Assembly: GCA_964645585.1 (NCBI GenBank)
Contig: CAZYAN010000015.1
Span: forward strand, 1 to 64,000
Source of the DNA: DATGSL01 sp964645585
GTDB lineage: Bacteria; Verrucomicrobiota; Verrucomicrobiia; Opitutales; T3Sed10-336
Direction of reading: 5' to 3'
Length of the DNA stretch: 64,000 bases
This document shows positions 35,507 through 44,254 of the stretch, piece by piece (the stretch's first letter is position 1; each line of letters starts with the position of its first letter). Below the pieces are notes generated by a model, which ran no database searches, was not told where the DNA came from, and saw only the letters and a program-made list of their open reading frames with translations. The translations under genes and the position numbers were made by a program.

Positions 35507-38500
35507 ATGATCAGGCTTCAAACACCTCCCCCAACCGCGCGGCATCCTGAACCGCGAGGAGCGGTGGAATCCGCGGTCGAGACAACAACCGTCCGTATTG
35601 GGACCGCCCTGCTCGAGCTCATCGATCGCTCCGGACCGCCGCCTTTCTTCAGCACCCGCGGTTTATACGGGCGACTGATGCGATGGTCTCTGCAGGATCC
35701 GGAATTCAAAACCCAGCTCTTCCGTTTCATCGATGTTTTTCCAGCTCTCCGGACGCGGGCGGAAATCGAGCGGCATTTCCGCGAGTACCTCGGACCGTAC
35801 CTCTCTCATGCGCCCCCCGCACTGCGGCTTGGATTCCAGGCATTGGTCGGTTCTCCCCGTCTGCTCGAGCGCGCTCTTCGACGAAACATTTCAGGGGTCG
35901 CGCGCCTCTTCATTATCGAGGACAGGCCGGCGCTCGTGCGAGACGCTGTTCGCCGGCTTCACCGGTCCCGACGCGCGTTCACCTTGGACTTTCTGGGCGA
36001 AACCGTTGTCAGCGAGCGGGAAGCGGACCACTATGCCAGCCATTGCCTGAAGTACCTCGACCTGCTCGGAAAGGATGAAGCGCTTGAAGAAGTTCGCATC
36101 GGCAACTCCCATGGCGTCGGGCCCCCGCTCAACACCTCGATAAAACTTTCCGCGCTCGATTCGCAGATCCATCCGGCTGATCCAGAAACGGCGATCGTCC
36201 GGCTAAAGGGTCGGCTGGTTCCCATCCTTCGTCGCGCTCGCTCGTTTCATGCGTTCGTGAATCTCGATATGGAGCACTACGCGCTGAAGGATCTTACCTT
36301 GCGGCTGTATCGTTCCGTACTCCGTGAGCCGGAATTCCGCGGATGGACCGGCCTCGGCATTGCGATCCAAGCTTACCTGCGCGAGTCGTACAAGGATCTG
36401 ACTGATCTGATTGCCTGGGCGCGCGCGCACCGCCAGCCGATCACCGTGCGCCTGGTCAAAGGCGCTTACTGGGACTACGAAACCGTTATCGCTCAACAAC
36501 GCGGATGGCCAATCCCCGTCTTCTCCAGGAAAGAGGAAACCGACGCCGCATTTGAACGTCTTTCCCTTCTTCTCCTAGACAACCTTGACTATGTCACACC
36601 CGCTTTCGGTTCGCACAACGTCCGCAGTCTCGCTCATGCGATCACCCAGGCAGCGGCGCGCGGAATCGATCATGACCGCTATGAAGTGCAGGTTTTGCGC
36701 GGCATGGCGGAACCGCTTGAAACCGCTCTGATCCGGCTCGGCTGCCGAGTCCGTCAATATTGTCCAGTCGGCGATCTCATTCCGGGAATGGCTTACCTTG
36801 TTCGCCGTCTTCTCGAAAACAGCTCTAACGAGGGATTTCTCGTCGCCCGGTTTGCCCGGAGAGAAAGCGCGGAACGGCTGCTCGCCAATCCCGCCGAGCT
36901 TGTCACAACTCCATCAATACATCGATCCAGGGAGCCAACTGTGAGCGGAACCTCCACATTCCGCAATTTTCCGCATCTCGATTTTACCCAATCGGCGAAT
37001 CGTCACTCTTTTCGGAGGGCTCTCGCGATGGAACGGCGGCGTCTCGGGAAAACCTGGCCGCTGGTCATCCATGGAAAACCGGTCCAAAAGGGGGACTCAT
37101 TTCCTTCCATCAATCCGGCGCATCCGTCTCAGATCGTTGGAGAAGTCGCCCTGGCGGGAGTTAACGATGCCGAAGCGGCTGTTGATGCCGCGCGATCCGC
37201 CGCGCCAGTTTGGTCGCGATGGTCTCCCGAGAAAAGAGCCGCCGCCATTGAACGTGCAGCCTCGCTTCTCGAAGCCAACCGTTTGGAATTGGCCGCGCTC
37301 GAAGTGATCGAGGCGGGAAAACCGTGGGTTGAAGCCGACGCCGACGTGTCCGAAGCGATCGATTTCTGCCGCTTCTATGCAGCGGAAGCTCGCCGTCTCG
37401 GCAAACCGGAGCTGACGCAGCGGATTCCAGGCGAAGAGAATGTCCACCATTGGCTGCCGCGCGGCGTGGCGGCTGTTATTGCTCCGTGGAACTTTCCGCT
37501 CGCGATCCTATGCGGCATGACCGCGGCCGCCCTGGTGACTGGAAACACGGTCATCATGAAACCGGCCGAACAGACACCCGTCATCGGTGCCCGCTTGATG
37601 CAGATTTTTGTCCAAGCCGGCATCCCCGCGGGCGCATTGAACTTGCTCAACGGTTTCGGCGATGTCGGGGCGCACCTGGTTCGCCATCCGGATGTGGACC
37701 TCATCCTGTTCACCGGGTCGAAGGAAGTCGGGCTGGATATTTGGAAGGCAGCTGGTGAAACGCGCCCCGGCCAGCGAAGTCTGAAACGGGCAATCTGTGA
37801 AATGGGCGGAAAAAATGCGATGATCGTCGACGCTGACGCGGATCTCGACGAAGCTATCCCGGCAATCTTGTATTCAGCCTTTGGTTACCAAGGGCAGAAA
37901 TGCTCGGCTCTGTCGCGCCTGATCGTGCTCGAGGAGATCCACGACCAACTCCTCGACCGCCTGACTGCTGCCGCCAGCGATTTGCGTATCGGCGATCCGG
38001 CAGAACCGGGCGTTTTTCTCGGCCCATTGATCGATGCCGACGCCAGAGACAAATGCCAGCGGTATTTCGAGATGGGAATGACCGAGGCAACGCTGGTTCA
38101 TTCAGGTAAACCGCCCGATGGTTCGGGTTATTATTTCGCTCCCGCGATCTTCGATGATGTTCCGCCGTCCGCGCGTATCGCCCGTGAGGAGATTTTCGGA
38201 CCGGTGCTGTCGGTTTTGCGCGCGGGAAATCTCGAGGAAGCAATTCACGTGGCAAACGACCATGAATTCGCTTTGACCGGCGGGATTTTTTCGCGCAGTC
38301 CCGGCAACATCAAGCGGGCTCGGAATCTGGTCGCAGCGGGCAACTTTTACATTAACCGGACGATTACCGGCGCGATCGTTGAGCGTCAGCCCTTCGGCGG
38401 CTTTCGAATGTCGGGAGGCGGTACAAAAGCCGGAGGGCGGGACTATCTAACGGAATGCATGGTTCCGCGTGTCGTTTCGGAGAACCGTCTTCGGCATGGA

Positions 38501-38524
38501 TTCGCCCCGCTAGAAGACCTCTAG
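35507..38524 (+). CDS. putA: Bifunctional proline dehydrogenase / P5C dehydrogenase
   Basis: Oxidises proline to glutamate in two steps with FAD and NAD. The 1005-residue protein lacks the N-terminal ribbon-helix-helix DNA-binding domain of E. coli PutA, so it should not self-repress. The proline dehydrogenase barrel covers about residues 90-440: NTSIKLSALDSQIHP, NLDMEHYALKDLTL, VRLVKGAYWDYE, FGSHNVRSLA and YCPVGDLIPGMAYLVRRLLENSSNEGFL. The aldehyde dehydrogenase part covers about 520-990: IAPWNFPLAILCGMTAA, KPAEQTP, LFTGSKEVG, catalytic Glu765 in CEMGGKN and catalytic Cys799 in GQKCSAL, then EEIFGPVL. The start is very close behind the preceding terminator. It converges with the AlgH-family gene. 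Confidence 0.95.
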   Translation: MIRLQTPPPTARHPEPRGAVESAVETTTVRIGTALLELIDRSGPPPFFSTRGLYGRLMRWSLQDPEFKTQLFRFIDVFPALRTRAEIERHFREYLGPYLSHAPPALRLGFQALVGSPRLLERALRRNISGVARLFIIEDRPALVRDAVRRLHRSRRAFTLDFLGETVVSEREADHYASHCLKYLDLLGKDEALEEVRIGNSHGVGPPLNTSIKLSALDSQIHPADPETAIVRLKGRLVPILRRARSFHAFVNLDMEHYALKDLTLRLYRSVLREPEFRGWTGLGIAIQAYLRESYKDLTDLIAWARAHRQPITVRLVKGAYWDYETVIAQQRGWPIPVFSRKEETDAAFERLSLLLLDNLDYVTPAFGSHNVRSLAHAITQAAARGIDHDRYEVQVLRGMAEPLETALIRLGCRVRQYCPVGDLIPGMAYLVRRLLENSSNEGFLVARFARRESAERLLANPAELVTTPSIHRSREPTVSGTSTFRNFPHLDFTQSANRHSFRRALAMERRRLGKTWPLVIHGKPVQKGDSFPSINPAHPSQIVGEVALAGVNDAEAAVDAARSAAPVWSRWSPEKRAAAIERAASLLEANRLELAALEVIEAGKPWVEADADVSEAIDFCRFYAAEARRLGKPELTQRIPGEENVHHWLPRGVAAVIAPWNFPLAILCGMTAAALVTGNTVIMKPAEQTPVIGARLMQIFVQAGIPAGALNLLNGFGDVGAHLVRHPDVDLILFTGSKEVGLDIWKAAGETRPGQRSLKRAICEMGGKNAMIVDADADLDEAIPAILYSAFGYQGQKCSALSRLIVLEEIHDQLLDRLTAAASDLRIGDPAEPGVFLGPLIDADARDKCQRYFEMGMTEATLVHSGKPPDGSGYYFAPAIFDDVPPSARIAREEIFGPVLSVLRAGNLEEAIHVANDHEFALTGGIFSRSPGNIKRARNLVAAGNFYINRTITGAIVERQPFGGFRMSGGGTKAGGRDYLTECMVPRVVSENRLRHGFAPLEDL

Positions 38525-38544
38525 TCATTCGCGCACGGACTCGT

Positions 38545-39114
38545 TTAATTTACCGACGGATCTTCAGGCGCCTCGGCTAAAAGCCGCATCTCCGGACTGA
38601 CCGCGGCGATGATCGACCGCCAAAGATCTTTCCCGCGCTTGCGACGAAGAAGTTCTTGGTTGAAGTCGGAAATGACCCAAGACCGTGACTCCATTTCCGC
38701 CTCCAACTGACCTTTCCCCCATCCGGCATATCCGAGAAACGCTCGGACTTCGCAGCCTTGTTCCTCGAGTAATTCCCGCGCCTGTTCCCTCTCAAGACCG
38801 AGTCCCAGCCGGAAGACCCCATCCTCTTTCATCCACTGCCAAGCCGCGAAAACAAGCTGGTCCGCCGCGACAGGACCGCCCCGGAACATGGGCGTTTTGC
38901 CCAGCGGTTCGAACGCGAATTCGGGGTCGAATTCACCGAGTGTCTTCTCAATCGCCCAATTGATAATCACCCCGAGCGCACCCTCTTCCGAATGCGAGGC
39001 GATGAGGACAACACGCCGGCGGAAATTTGGATCCATGAGGCTCGGATGCGCCACAAGAAGGCGTCCTGAGAGGTTAAACAGGTTATCCGGAAACTGTGTC
39101 ATTCTCCGTTTCAC
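38545..39114 (-). CDS. AlgH/YqgE (UPF0301) family protein
   Basis: A 189-residue cytosolic protein of unknown biochemical role; in Pseudomonas AlgH was linked to alginate regulation. Family blocks are LSGRLLVAHPSLMDPNFRRRVVLIASHSEEGALGVIIN split over two strands, PMFRGGPVAADQLVF and FLGYAGWGKGQLEAEMESRSW. An in-frame Met at residue 5 is an alternative start. It follows lpxB by 36 bases on the same strand and converges with putA, so it may share the lpxB transcript. Confidence 0.9.
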   Translation of the reverse strand: MKRRMTQFPDNLFNLSGRLLVAHPSLMDPNFRRRVVLIASHSEEGALGVIINWAIEKTLGEFDPEFAFEPLGKTPMFRGGPVAADQLVFAAWQWMKEDGVFRLGLGLEREQARELLEEQGCEVRAFLGYAGWGKGQLEAEMESRSWVISDFNQELLRRKRGKDLWRSIIAAVSPEMRLLAEAPEDPSVN

Positions 39115-39150
39115 GAAAATACGAAAGGTTCAACATCCCGCAAGCCTCGG

Positions 39151-40323
39151 TCACCCGCTGACGGCCAAATGTTTTTCCAGCCACGCGTCAATTCCGCTGG
39201 ACGCGGAAGCAGAAAGAATTTCCCGCAGCCGTTCGGCATCTGCTTTCGTATTCATCAGACGTTCCGGCGACTCCAGGCACTTCCGGATCTCGCGTGCCAG
39301 CATCTCCGGATCCGCGCGTCCCTGAATGAATTCCGGATACATTGGCTTCTCGAGGAGGAGATTGCAGATCCCCAGGTAAGGTATCTTGAGGATGGTCCGT
39401 CCGATGAGATAGGTCAGCCAGTTCGCCCGATAAACAATCGCGCCTGGAAGACCCGCAAGTGCGCAGGAAAGTGACATCGTTCCGGAACTCGTAACTACCG
39501 CTCGGCCTCCTGTTCGCTCGTCCTTCTCAACCAGCGAAATCGCATCCTTTAAATCTGGCCGCCGATCGAGTTCCGCCCGAAGAATCGACAAAATCGAACC
39601 GTCCGGGTAAATGACGGCCGCCCGCTGGTCGGGCAATTCCCGCCGCAGCGCCGCAAAGGCGTCGAGCAGCACCGGGAAAATTCTTCCGACCGCGATGCGC
39701 CGGCTTCCCGGCAGAAGGAGCAGCGGCCCGCCGGGATCATACGTCAACTTTGATTCGTGCTCCTCCGAAAGAAATGGATGCCCGACAAAATCAACGGGCA
39801 AATCGGTGTCGGCATAAACGTTCACCTCGAACGGAAAGATTACAGCGAGGGCGTCAAGCATCCGCGCCATCGCAAACCGGCGCTTCCCTTTCCACGCCCA
39901 AATCTGCGGGCTGATATAATAAAGCAACATTACATCTCCGCCAGCCTTGTGAGAAATTCCCGCCTCGTGCAAGGCACGCGCGAGGCGGAGGTTGAATCCG
40001 GGATAATCCACGAAACAGATCGCTCGCGGCCGGTGCTCGCGAATCCAGTCGACTGTCCGCGCGAAAAGTTCCTTGAACTCCGACAGATTCGTCAAAACCT
40101 CGACGAGACCGACGACCGATGTCGCCGTCATGTCGTGCAGCAGCTGCGCACCCGCCCGCTCGATCGCCGGACCGCCCAAGGCGGCGATCTTCAGATCGGG
40201 CCGCCGGGTCCGCAGCGCACGCACAGCCAGAGCGGCGTGCTGATCACCCGAATGCTCGCCGGCGATAAGCAGCAGGTCGGGCCGTCCTTCCCCCGGCGGC
40301 GGCAACTGTATTGACTTTTTCAT
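39151..40323 (-). CDS. lpxB: Lipid-A-disaccharide synthase
   Basis: Joins UDP-diacylglucosamine and lipid X in lipid A assembly at the inner membrane. The 390-residue protein begins PDLLLIAGEHSGDQHAALAV and has GLVEVLTNLSEF, CFVDYPGFNLRLAR, YYISPQIWAWKGKR, VDFVGHPFL and LLPGSRRIAVGRIFPVLL, the ordered LpxB motifs. The near C-terminal SGTMSLSCALAGLPGAIVYRANWLTYLIGR is also typical. The Gfo/Idh gene ends its reading 17 bases upstream on the same strand, suggesting that the two act together in lipid A synthesis. Confidence 0.95.
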   Translation of the reverse strand: MKKSIQLPPPGEGRPDLLLIAGEHSGDQHAALAVRALRTRRPDLKIAALGGPAIERAGAQLLHDMTATSVVGLVEVLTNLSEFKELFARTVDWIREHRPRAICFVDYPGFNLRLARALHEAGISHKAGGDVMLLYYISPQIWAWKGKRRFAMARMLDALAVIFPFEVNVYADTDLPVDFVGHPFLSEEHESKLTYDPGGPLLLLPGSRRIAVGRIFPVLLDAFAALRRELPDQRAAVIYPDGSILSILRAELDRRPDLKDAISLVEKDERTGGRAVVTSSGTMSLSCALAGLPGAIVYRANWLTYLIGRTILKIPYLGICNLLLEKPMYPEFIQGRADPEMLAREIRKCLESPERLMNTKADAERLREILSASASSGIDAWLEKHLAVSG

Positions 40324-40340
40324 GACGAAATCAATTCGCC

Positions 40341-41276
40341 CTACCGCATGCCGGCCTGAATCTGTTCGGTAACGGCGATCGCCACCTCGAGCGCGGTTTT
40401 CCCAAGAGCGGCGCCAACCTTCGGATCCGTGGCTTTGCGCGTGCTTTCGAGAAACGCCGCGAGTTCGAGTCGCAATGGTTCATCACGTTCGATCGGAATT
40501 TCCTCCCGTTCGAGGCTGCCGTTTTGCCTGCGGACCAGGTGCCCGCTTTGGTTCATGAAATCGAGCGACAAATAGGCGGACGACTGGAACACCCGGATCT
40601 CACGCAGCTTTTTCGAGCTTACGCGGCTGGCATTCAGATTCGCGACGCACCCGTTCTCAAAAACGATTCGCGCGTTTGCGATGTCTTCGGTTGGCGAGAG
40701 CACATTGACCCCGACACTTTCAATTCGCGCGACCGGCGACTTCACTAATTGAAGCACAATCCCGATGTCGTGGATCATCAAATCGAGGACGACACCAACT
40801 TCGGTCCCGCGCGGCTGAAATGGCGCCAGCCGGTCCGCCGTGATGTAGCGCGGCCGATCGACCGCTTCCTCCAGGAAGGCCATGACCGGGTTAAAATGCT
40901 CCACATGGCCCACCTGCACGATCCGGCCGGTTTTCTTGGCGGCGGATAGAATTTTTTCCGCTTCTTCAAGGCTGCTGCAAAGCGGTTTCTCAATGAGCAG
41001 ATGGCATCCGGCCCCCAAAAGCGGCACGGCGACCTCGCAATGGCGGTCCGTCGGCACAACAACACTGATCGCATCGCACGCCGAGCCGAGTTCCTCCAGC
41101 GAAGCGAACCGGCGGCACCCGTACTTATCCGAAATTTCGGCGGCACGGGCGTCGTTGACCTCATAAATCCCGACCAATTCGCATCCGTCCAGCTCCGAAT
41201 AAATCCGAACATGGTGCTCGCCGAGGTAACCTGTCCCCGCAACTCCCACCCGCAATGTAGGCTCGCTGTCTGCCAT
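40341..41276 (-). CDS. Gfo/Idh/MocA oxidoreductase, possibly UDP-GlcNAc 3-dehydrogenase
   Basis: A 311-residue NAD(P)-dependent sugar oxidoreductase. The Rossmann start is VGVAGTGYLGEHHVRIY, the EKP motif is LLIEKPLCSS near residue 95, and the substrate domain holds VGHVEHFNPV and LDLMIHDIGIVLQLV with the conserved Asp-x-x-x-His pair. GnnA of Acidithiobacillus and Leptospira belongs to this family and oxidises UDP-GlcNAc at C3, so lipid A can carry amide-linked chains. Location directly ahead of lpxB supports this role, but no partner aminotransferase (GnnB) is seen nearby. A strong terminator separates it from the upstream amidase gene. Confidence 0.85.
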   Translation of the reverse strand: MADSEPTLRVGVAGTGYLGEHHVRIYSELDGCELVGIYEVNDARAAEISDKYGCRRFASLEELGSACDAISVVVPTDRHCEVAVPLLGAGCHLLIEKPLCSSLEEAEKILSAAKKTGRIVQVGHVEHFNPVMAFLEEAVDRPRYITADRLAPFQPRGTEVGVVLDLMIHDIGIVLQLVKSPVARIESVGVNVLSPTEDIANARIVFENGCVANLNASRVSSKKLREIRVFQSSAYLSLDFMNQSGHLVRRQNGSLEREEIPIERDEPLRLELAAFLESTRKATDPKVGAALGKTALEVAIAVTEQIQAGMR

Positions 41277-41354
41277 AGGGCATCATCAAGCGAGGGTTTG
41301 CGGGAAAGATCAAGGTTCAACTCCTTCTCCCCTCGCAAGGAAGAATCTCGGCGA

Positions 41355-41393
41355 AAAGCGAACCGCCGTGCAGGAAAATCTCCTGCACGGCGG
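41355..41393 (-). terminator. Terminator downstream of golvesin amidase gene
   Basis: A perfect 12-base-pair stem (CCGCCGTGCAGG, 41363-41374, with CCTGCACGGCGG, 41382-41393) around a 7-base loop is followed, on the minus strand, by TTCGCTTTT. With the stem-loop at 41415-41452 it should end the amidase transcript before the Gfo/Idh-lpxB genes. Confidence 0.7.
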
Positions 41394-41414
41394 TCGCGAA
41401 TGTTCACGCAAAGA

Positions 41415-41452
41415 ACTTCGGCGGGCAGGCATCGGTTGCCCGTCGCCGAAGT
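41415..41452 (-). terminator. First stem-loop downstream of golvesin amidase gene
   Basis: ACTTCGGC (41415-41422) pairs with GCCGAAGT (41445-41452), and inner GGGCA pairs with TGCCC. It begins 18 bases after the amidase stop codon. There is no T-run of its own, so it may protect the mRNA 3' end or act with the second hairpin. Confidence 0.5.
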
Positions 41453-41470
41453 CGCTCGGAACGGACAGAG

Positions 41471-42976
41471 TTACTGGAGAATCCAGCGCACGGCATCGGC
41501 AATCACGACGTCTCCGCTGGTCGTCCAGCAGGAAAGCTGGACCAGGTTTTCGCCTTCATCCAGGGCGAAGGTTCCGAGGGTTCGCCATTGGCCGCCATTG
41601 ATCGTCTGATTCGCGTTCACAACGGTCGTCCCGCCCTTCCGATGAACAATATACGGAGCGGAAGTCGCGCGATTGGCCGCGGCGGTCCACCACGCCTGGA
41701 CGGTGTAGGAGCCGTCCGTGAGATGGTCGACGGTCCAGTTGGCGGCATCGCTGATCGCCTCCGTGTCGCGGTAGGCGTAATCCGGCCCGTATTTGTCCGA
41801 CGCCCACGTCGCGACCGCCCAGTTTGACGAGGCGCTGAAGCCGCTGTGGTGGTTATCGACCCAAACGGTTTTTGGCACGAGACGAATCGCATCGGCGATC
41901 ACGTACGGACCGCTCGAAGTCCAGCAGGAGAGCTGGACGCTGTGCGATGTCGGGCTCGATCCGCCGAACCGATACGTTCCGAGCGAATTCCATTGGCCCC
42001 CGTTCGCCTGCTGATTGACATTCACCGTCGTCGATCCATTCGCGTGATGGATAATATACGGTGCCGCCGTCGCACGATCGGAGGCTGACGTCCAGCGCGC
42101 GAAGACTTCGTAGTCCCCGCGAGAATTCACGGTGAATGTCCAAGTAGCCGGATCACTGAGGGAACCGGTCGGGCGGACATGGTAATTGGATCCGTAATAG
42201 CCGGACACATTCGTCGAGGTGTACCAGCTCCCCGAGACATTGAAGCCCGAGCCGGCGTTATCGACGATGATCCCGCCCGCGCCGCTCGGCGGCGGCGATC
42301 CGAACACCGGCGTCTGCCCATACACATCGCAAATCGCCGCATACAGCGATTTTCCGATATTTTCGCGACCAGTCGTGGTGTTGTGGATATTCTGGTTTTC
42401 CCACGGATTCGTGTGGAAATAATACTCAGGCAGCGACGTCGGCATGCTCGTATACCGGACCATATAGAAATGGAAACCGCGCCCGGCATTGAGGCATTCT
42501 TTGGTTCCGCGATTGTTGTTATGCACCATATTCAACGCGCGGGTACGCAGGCGTGTCGCCAGCGTCTGGCTCGAAGACGGACTGGGATTTAACGAGCAAT
42601 AGTAGGCCTCGATCCCGCTTGCCGCCGCGCTTGCCGCGTTACTGTGCAGGCAGACCGCGCGATGGCAGTTGTTGGAATTGAGGATATTGACTCGCGTCGA
42701 AAGCGCAGGATCGGCACCGGTCGTCCGGGTCATGACCACTGCCGCGCCGTCATTCTGAAGATGCGTGCGGGCGCGGAAAGCGGCGTCAAGCGTCCAAGTG
42801 CCTTCGGCGATCACGACTCCCTGGTTCACCCCGGCGCCATGTCCGGGATCGAGTCCGATTTTCCTCCCGGAAAGCGAGGCATACGATTCGGGAAGCAGAA
42901 ACGCGGTGGACGCGACAAGCGCCCAGAAGAGCGTCAGGCTCTTCGATTGTGTCTTGTGGTGATTATTTCTTTTCAT
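41471..42976 (-). CDS. N-acetylmuramoyl-L-alanine amidase (Amidase_3) with two golvesin-like domains
   Basis: A secreted zinc amidase that would cut the bond between MurNAc and L-Ala in peptidoglycan. From the ATG at 42976 (MKRNNHHKTQ) it has 501 residues: signal peptide 1-33, Amidase_3 domain about 36-222 with His46 (DPGHG), Glu58, His111 (LHSNA) and Glu184 (PEYYFH), a Pro/Ser/Gly linker, then two copies of a roughly 130-residue golvesin/Xly-type binding domain at about 238-368 and 373-501. Each copy has VDN..SGF, the SDPATW/SDAANW block, APYIxH, NGGQWxxLGT, VQLSCWT and VIADAxR. The same domain ends the unrelated amidase at 59637-60752. Tandem hairpins follow the gene. Confidence 0.9.
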   Translation of the reverse strand: MKRNNHHKTQSKSLTLFWALVASTAFLLPESYASLSGRKIGLDPGHGAGVNQGVVIAEGTWTLDAAFRARTHLQNDGAAVVMTRTTGADPALSTRVNILNSNNCHRAVCLHSNAASAAASGIEAYYCSLNPSPSSSQTLATRLRTRALNMVHNNNRGTKECLNAGRGFHFYMVRYTSMPTSLPEYYFHTNPWENQNIHNTTTGRENIGKSLYAAICDVYGQTPVFGSPPPSGAGGIIVDNAGSGFNVSGSWYTSTNVSGYYGSNYHVRPTGSLSDPATWTFTVNSRGDYEVFARWTSASDRATAAPYIIHHANGSTTVNVNQQANGGQWNSLGTYRFGGSSPTSHSVQLSCWTSSGPYVIADAIRLVPKTVWVDNHHSGFSASSNWAVATWASDKYGPDYAYRDTEAISDAANWTVDHLTDGSYTVQAWWTAAANRATSAPYIVHRKGGTTVVNANQTINGGQWRTLGTFALDEGENLVQLSCWTTSGDVVIADAVRWILQ

Positions 42977-43393
42977 CGTTGCTTCATTTGTGGGCCCGAA
43001 GGCCCGTTGCGTGTTGCGCACGAGGATGTTCACGCCCGTGCACGGACCTCCTGGGCCAGGAGAAAGCGGTCGGCGGAACATGAGGCGTTGGAAGCCGCTT
43101 CAAGGGCCCCGGCGATGGCGATCATTGGGTTCATTGTCCTGTCTCTCGCTTAGATGCTCCGCTGAGAAGTTTGGGAAAATAAAAAGGAAAGAAAAGAAGA
43201 GCTGGCGGGGGTGGATCCGCTCCGCGGCAGACGCGAAGAGTAACAATGCGCCGCAGCCAGCGTCAAGGGAATCTATCCGAAACCTAAGTCCGGAAAACTC
43301 GGCCGTTTGCGCGCGTAAACGGCGTGAATCCTGGGAGAGACGGCCAGCCCCGGCCGCCGCCTCGGTCAAGCCTCCAGGCACAATGCGCCGCGG
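42977..43393. other. 417-base leader region of the golvesin amidase
   Basis: The region lies upstream of the amidase on the minus strand. It contains a GC-rich hairpin (GGGCC, CGAA, GGCCC at 42992-43005), a near palindrome CTCCTGGGCCAGGAG near 43045-43060, a purine-rich run on the plus strand near 43170-43200 and a 34-residue minus-strand frame (43030-43134, MNPMIAIAGALEAA...). The frame could be a leader peptide but has no recognised family. Confidence 0.45.
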
Positions 43394-44251
43394 CTATTTC
43401 CCTGCCTGTTTGATCAGCGCGATGAAATCCTCTTCCGCCAGACCGCCGTCGGCCGCACGCTGGAGTTCCTCGACAATCCCGCGGGCAAGCGACAGGGACT
43501 GACCATGCTCGGAATTCGCCAGCAGTTTCATATCCTTGAGCATGTGTTTGACCGAAAACTGCGGGGTGAAATCGCCCTCTCGCAACTTGGGCTCCTTCAA
43601 CGTCGTCAAGCCGGACCATGCCGCGTTTTTTCGGAGCGCCCCGAAGAAAACGTCGTCATGGATCCCGGCGGCGCGCGCCACGTGCAAACTTTCGCACAAG
43701 GCAGCGGCCTGAAGCGAAATCTGGAGGTTCATCGCCAGCTTGAGCGCCGCCGCCTGCTCACCGGTACCGATGTGCAGACGCACTTCAGAAATCCGCTCCA
43801 GCACCGGCTCGGCCGCGCGGATCGCCTCCGCATCACCGCCCAGATAAAAAACGACCTTCCGGGCCACGGCGGCCGGTTTGCTTCCGGTGAACGGCGCCTC
43901 AATATAGGCTGCCCCGGTGTCCGTGACGCGCCTTTGAAAACGCGCGCTGCTCCGCGGGTCGATCGTGGTCGACTGAATCACGGTATGCCGCTCGCCAAGG
44001 CTCGGCTCGATTTGATCAAGAACCGCGTCGACCGCCGGCGGATCAGCGACCACCAGGACGACAACGTCCGCCTCCGCGACGGCCGCCGCTGGATCAGGCG
44101 TCCAGCGCGGAAAGTCCGGTTTCGGCGTCCGGTTCCACGCTCCCGCGAGCAGACCGTCATCGGCAAAATGCCGCGCCCAGGCCGACCCGATAATGCCAAG
44201 TCCGAGAACCGCCACCCGGCGCTTCTCTGAAGATTCGCTGGTTGTGCTCAT
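43394..44251 (-). CDS. Beta-hydroxyacid dehydrogenase family NAD(P)-binding protein
   Basis: A 285-residue enzyme of the 6-phosphogluconate/3-hydroxyisobutyrate dehydrogenase group, oxidising a beta-hydroxy acid or reducing a semialdehyde. The Rossmann motif is VAVLGLGIIGSAWA; the substrate loop is IEAPFTGSKPAA, where the family usually has DAPVSGG; the catalytic Lys sits in ALKLAMN near residue 175; and FSVKHMLKDMKLLAN is the conserved helix. It lies 3 bases after the serine hydrolase gene start region on the same strand. Substrate unknown; the variant loop argues against a classic hydroxyisobutyrate enzyme. Confidence 0.87.
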   Translation of the reverse strand: MSTTSESSEKRRVAVLGLGIIGSAWARHFADDGLLAGAWNRTPKPDFPRWTPDPAAAVAEADVVVLVVADPPAVDAVLDQIEPSLGERHTVIQSTTIDPRSSARFQRRVTDTGAAYIEAPFTGSKPAAVARKVVFYLGGDAEAIRAAEPVLERISEVRLHIGTGEQAAALKLAMNLQISLQAAALCESLHVARAAGIHDDVFFGALRKNAAWSGLTTLKEPKLREGDFTPQFSVKHMLKDMKLLANSEHGQSLSLARGIVEELQRAADGGLAEEDFIALIKQAGK

Positions 44252-44254
44252 AAT

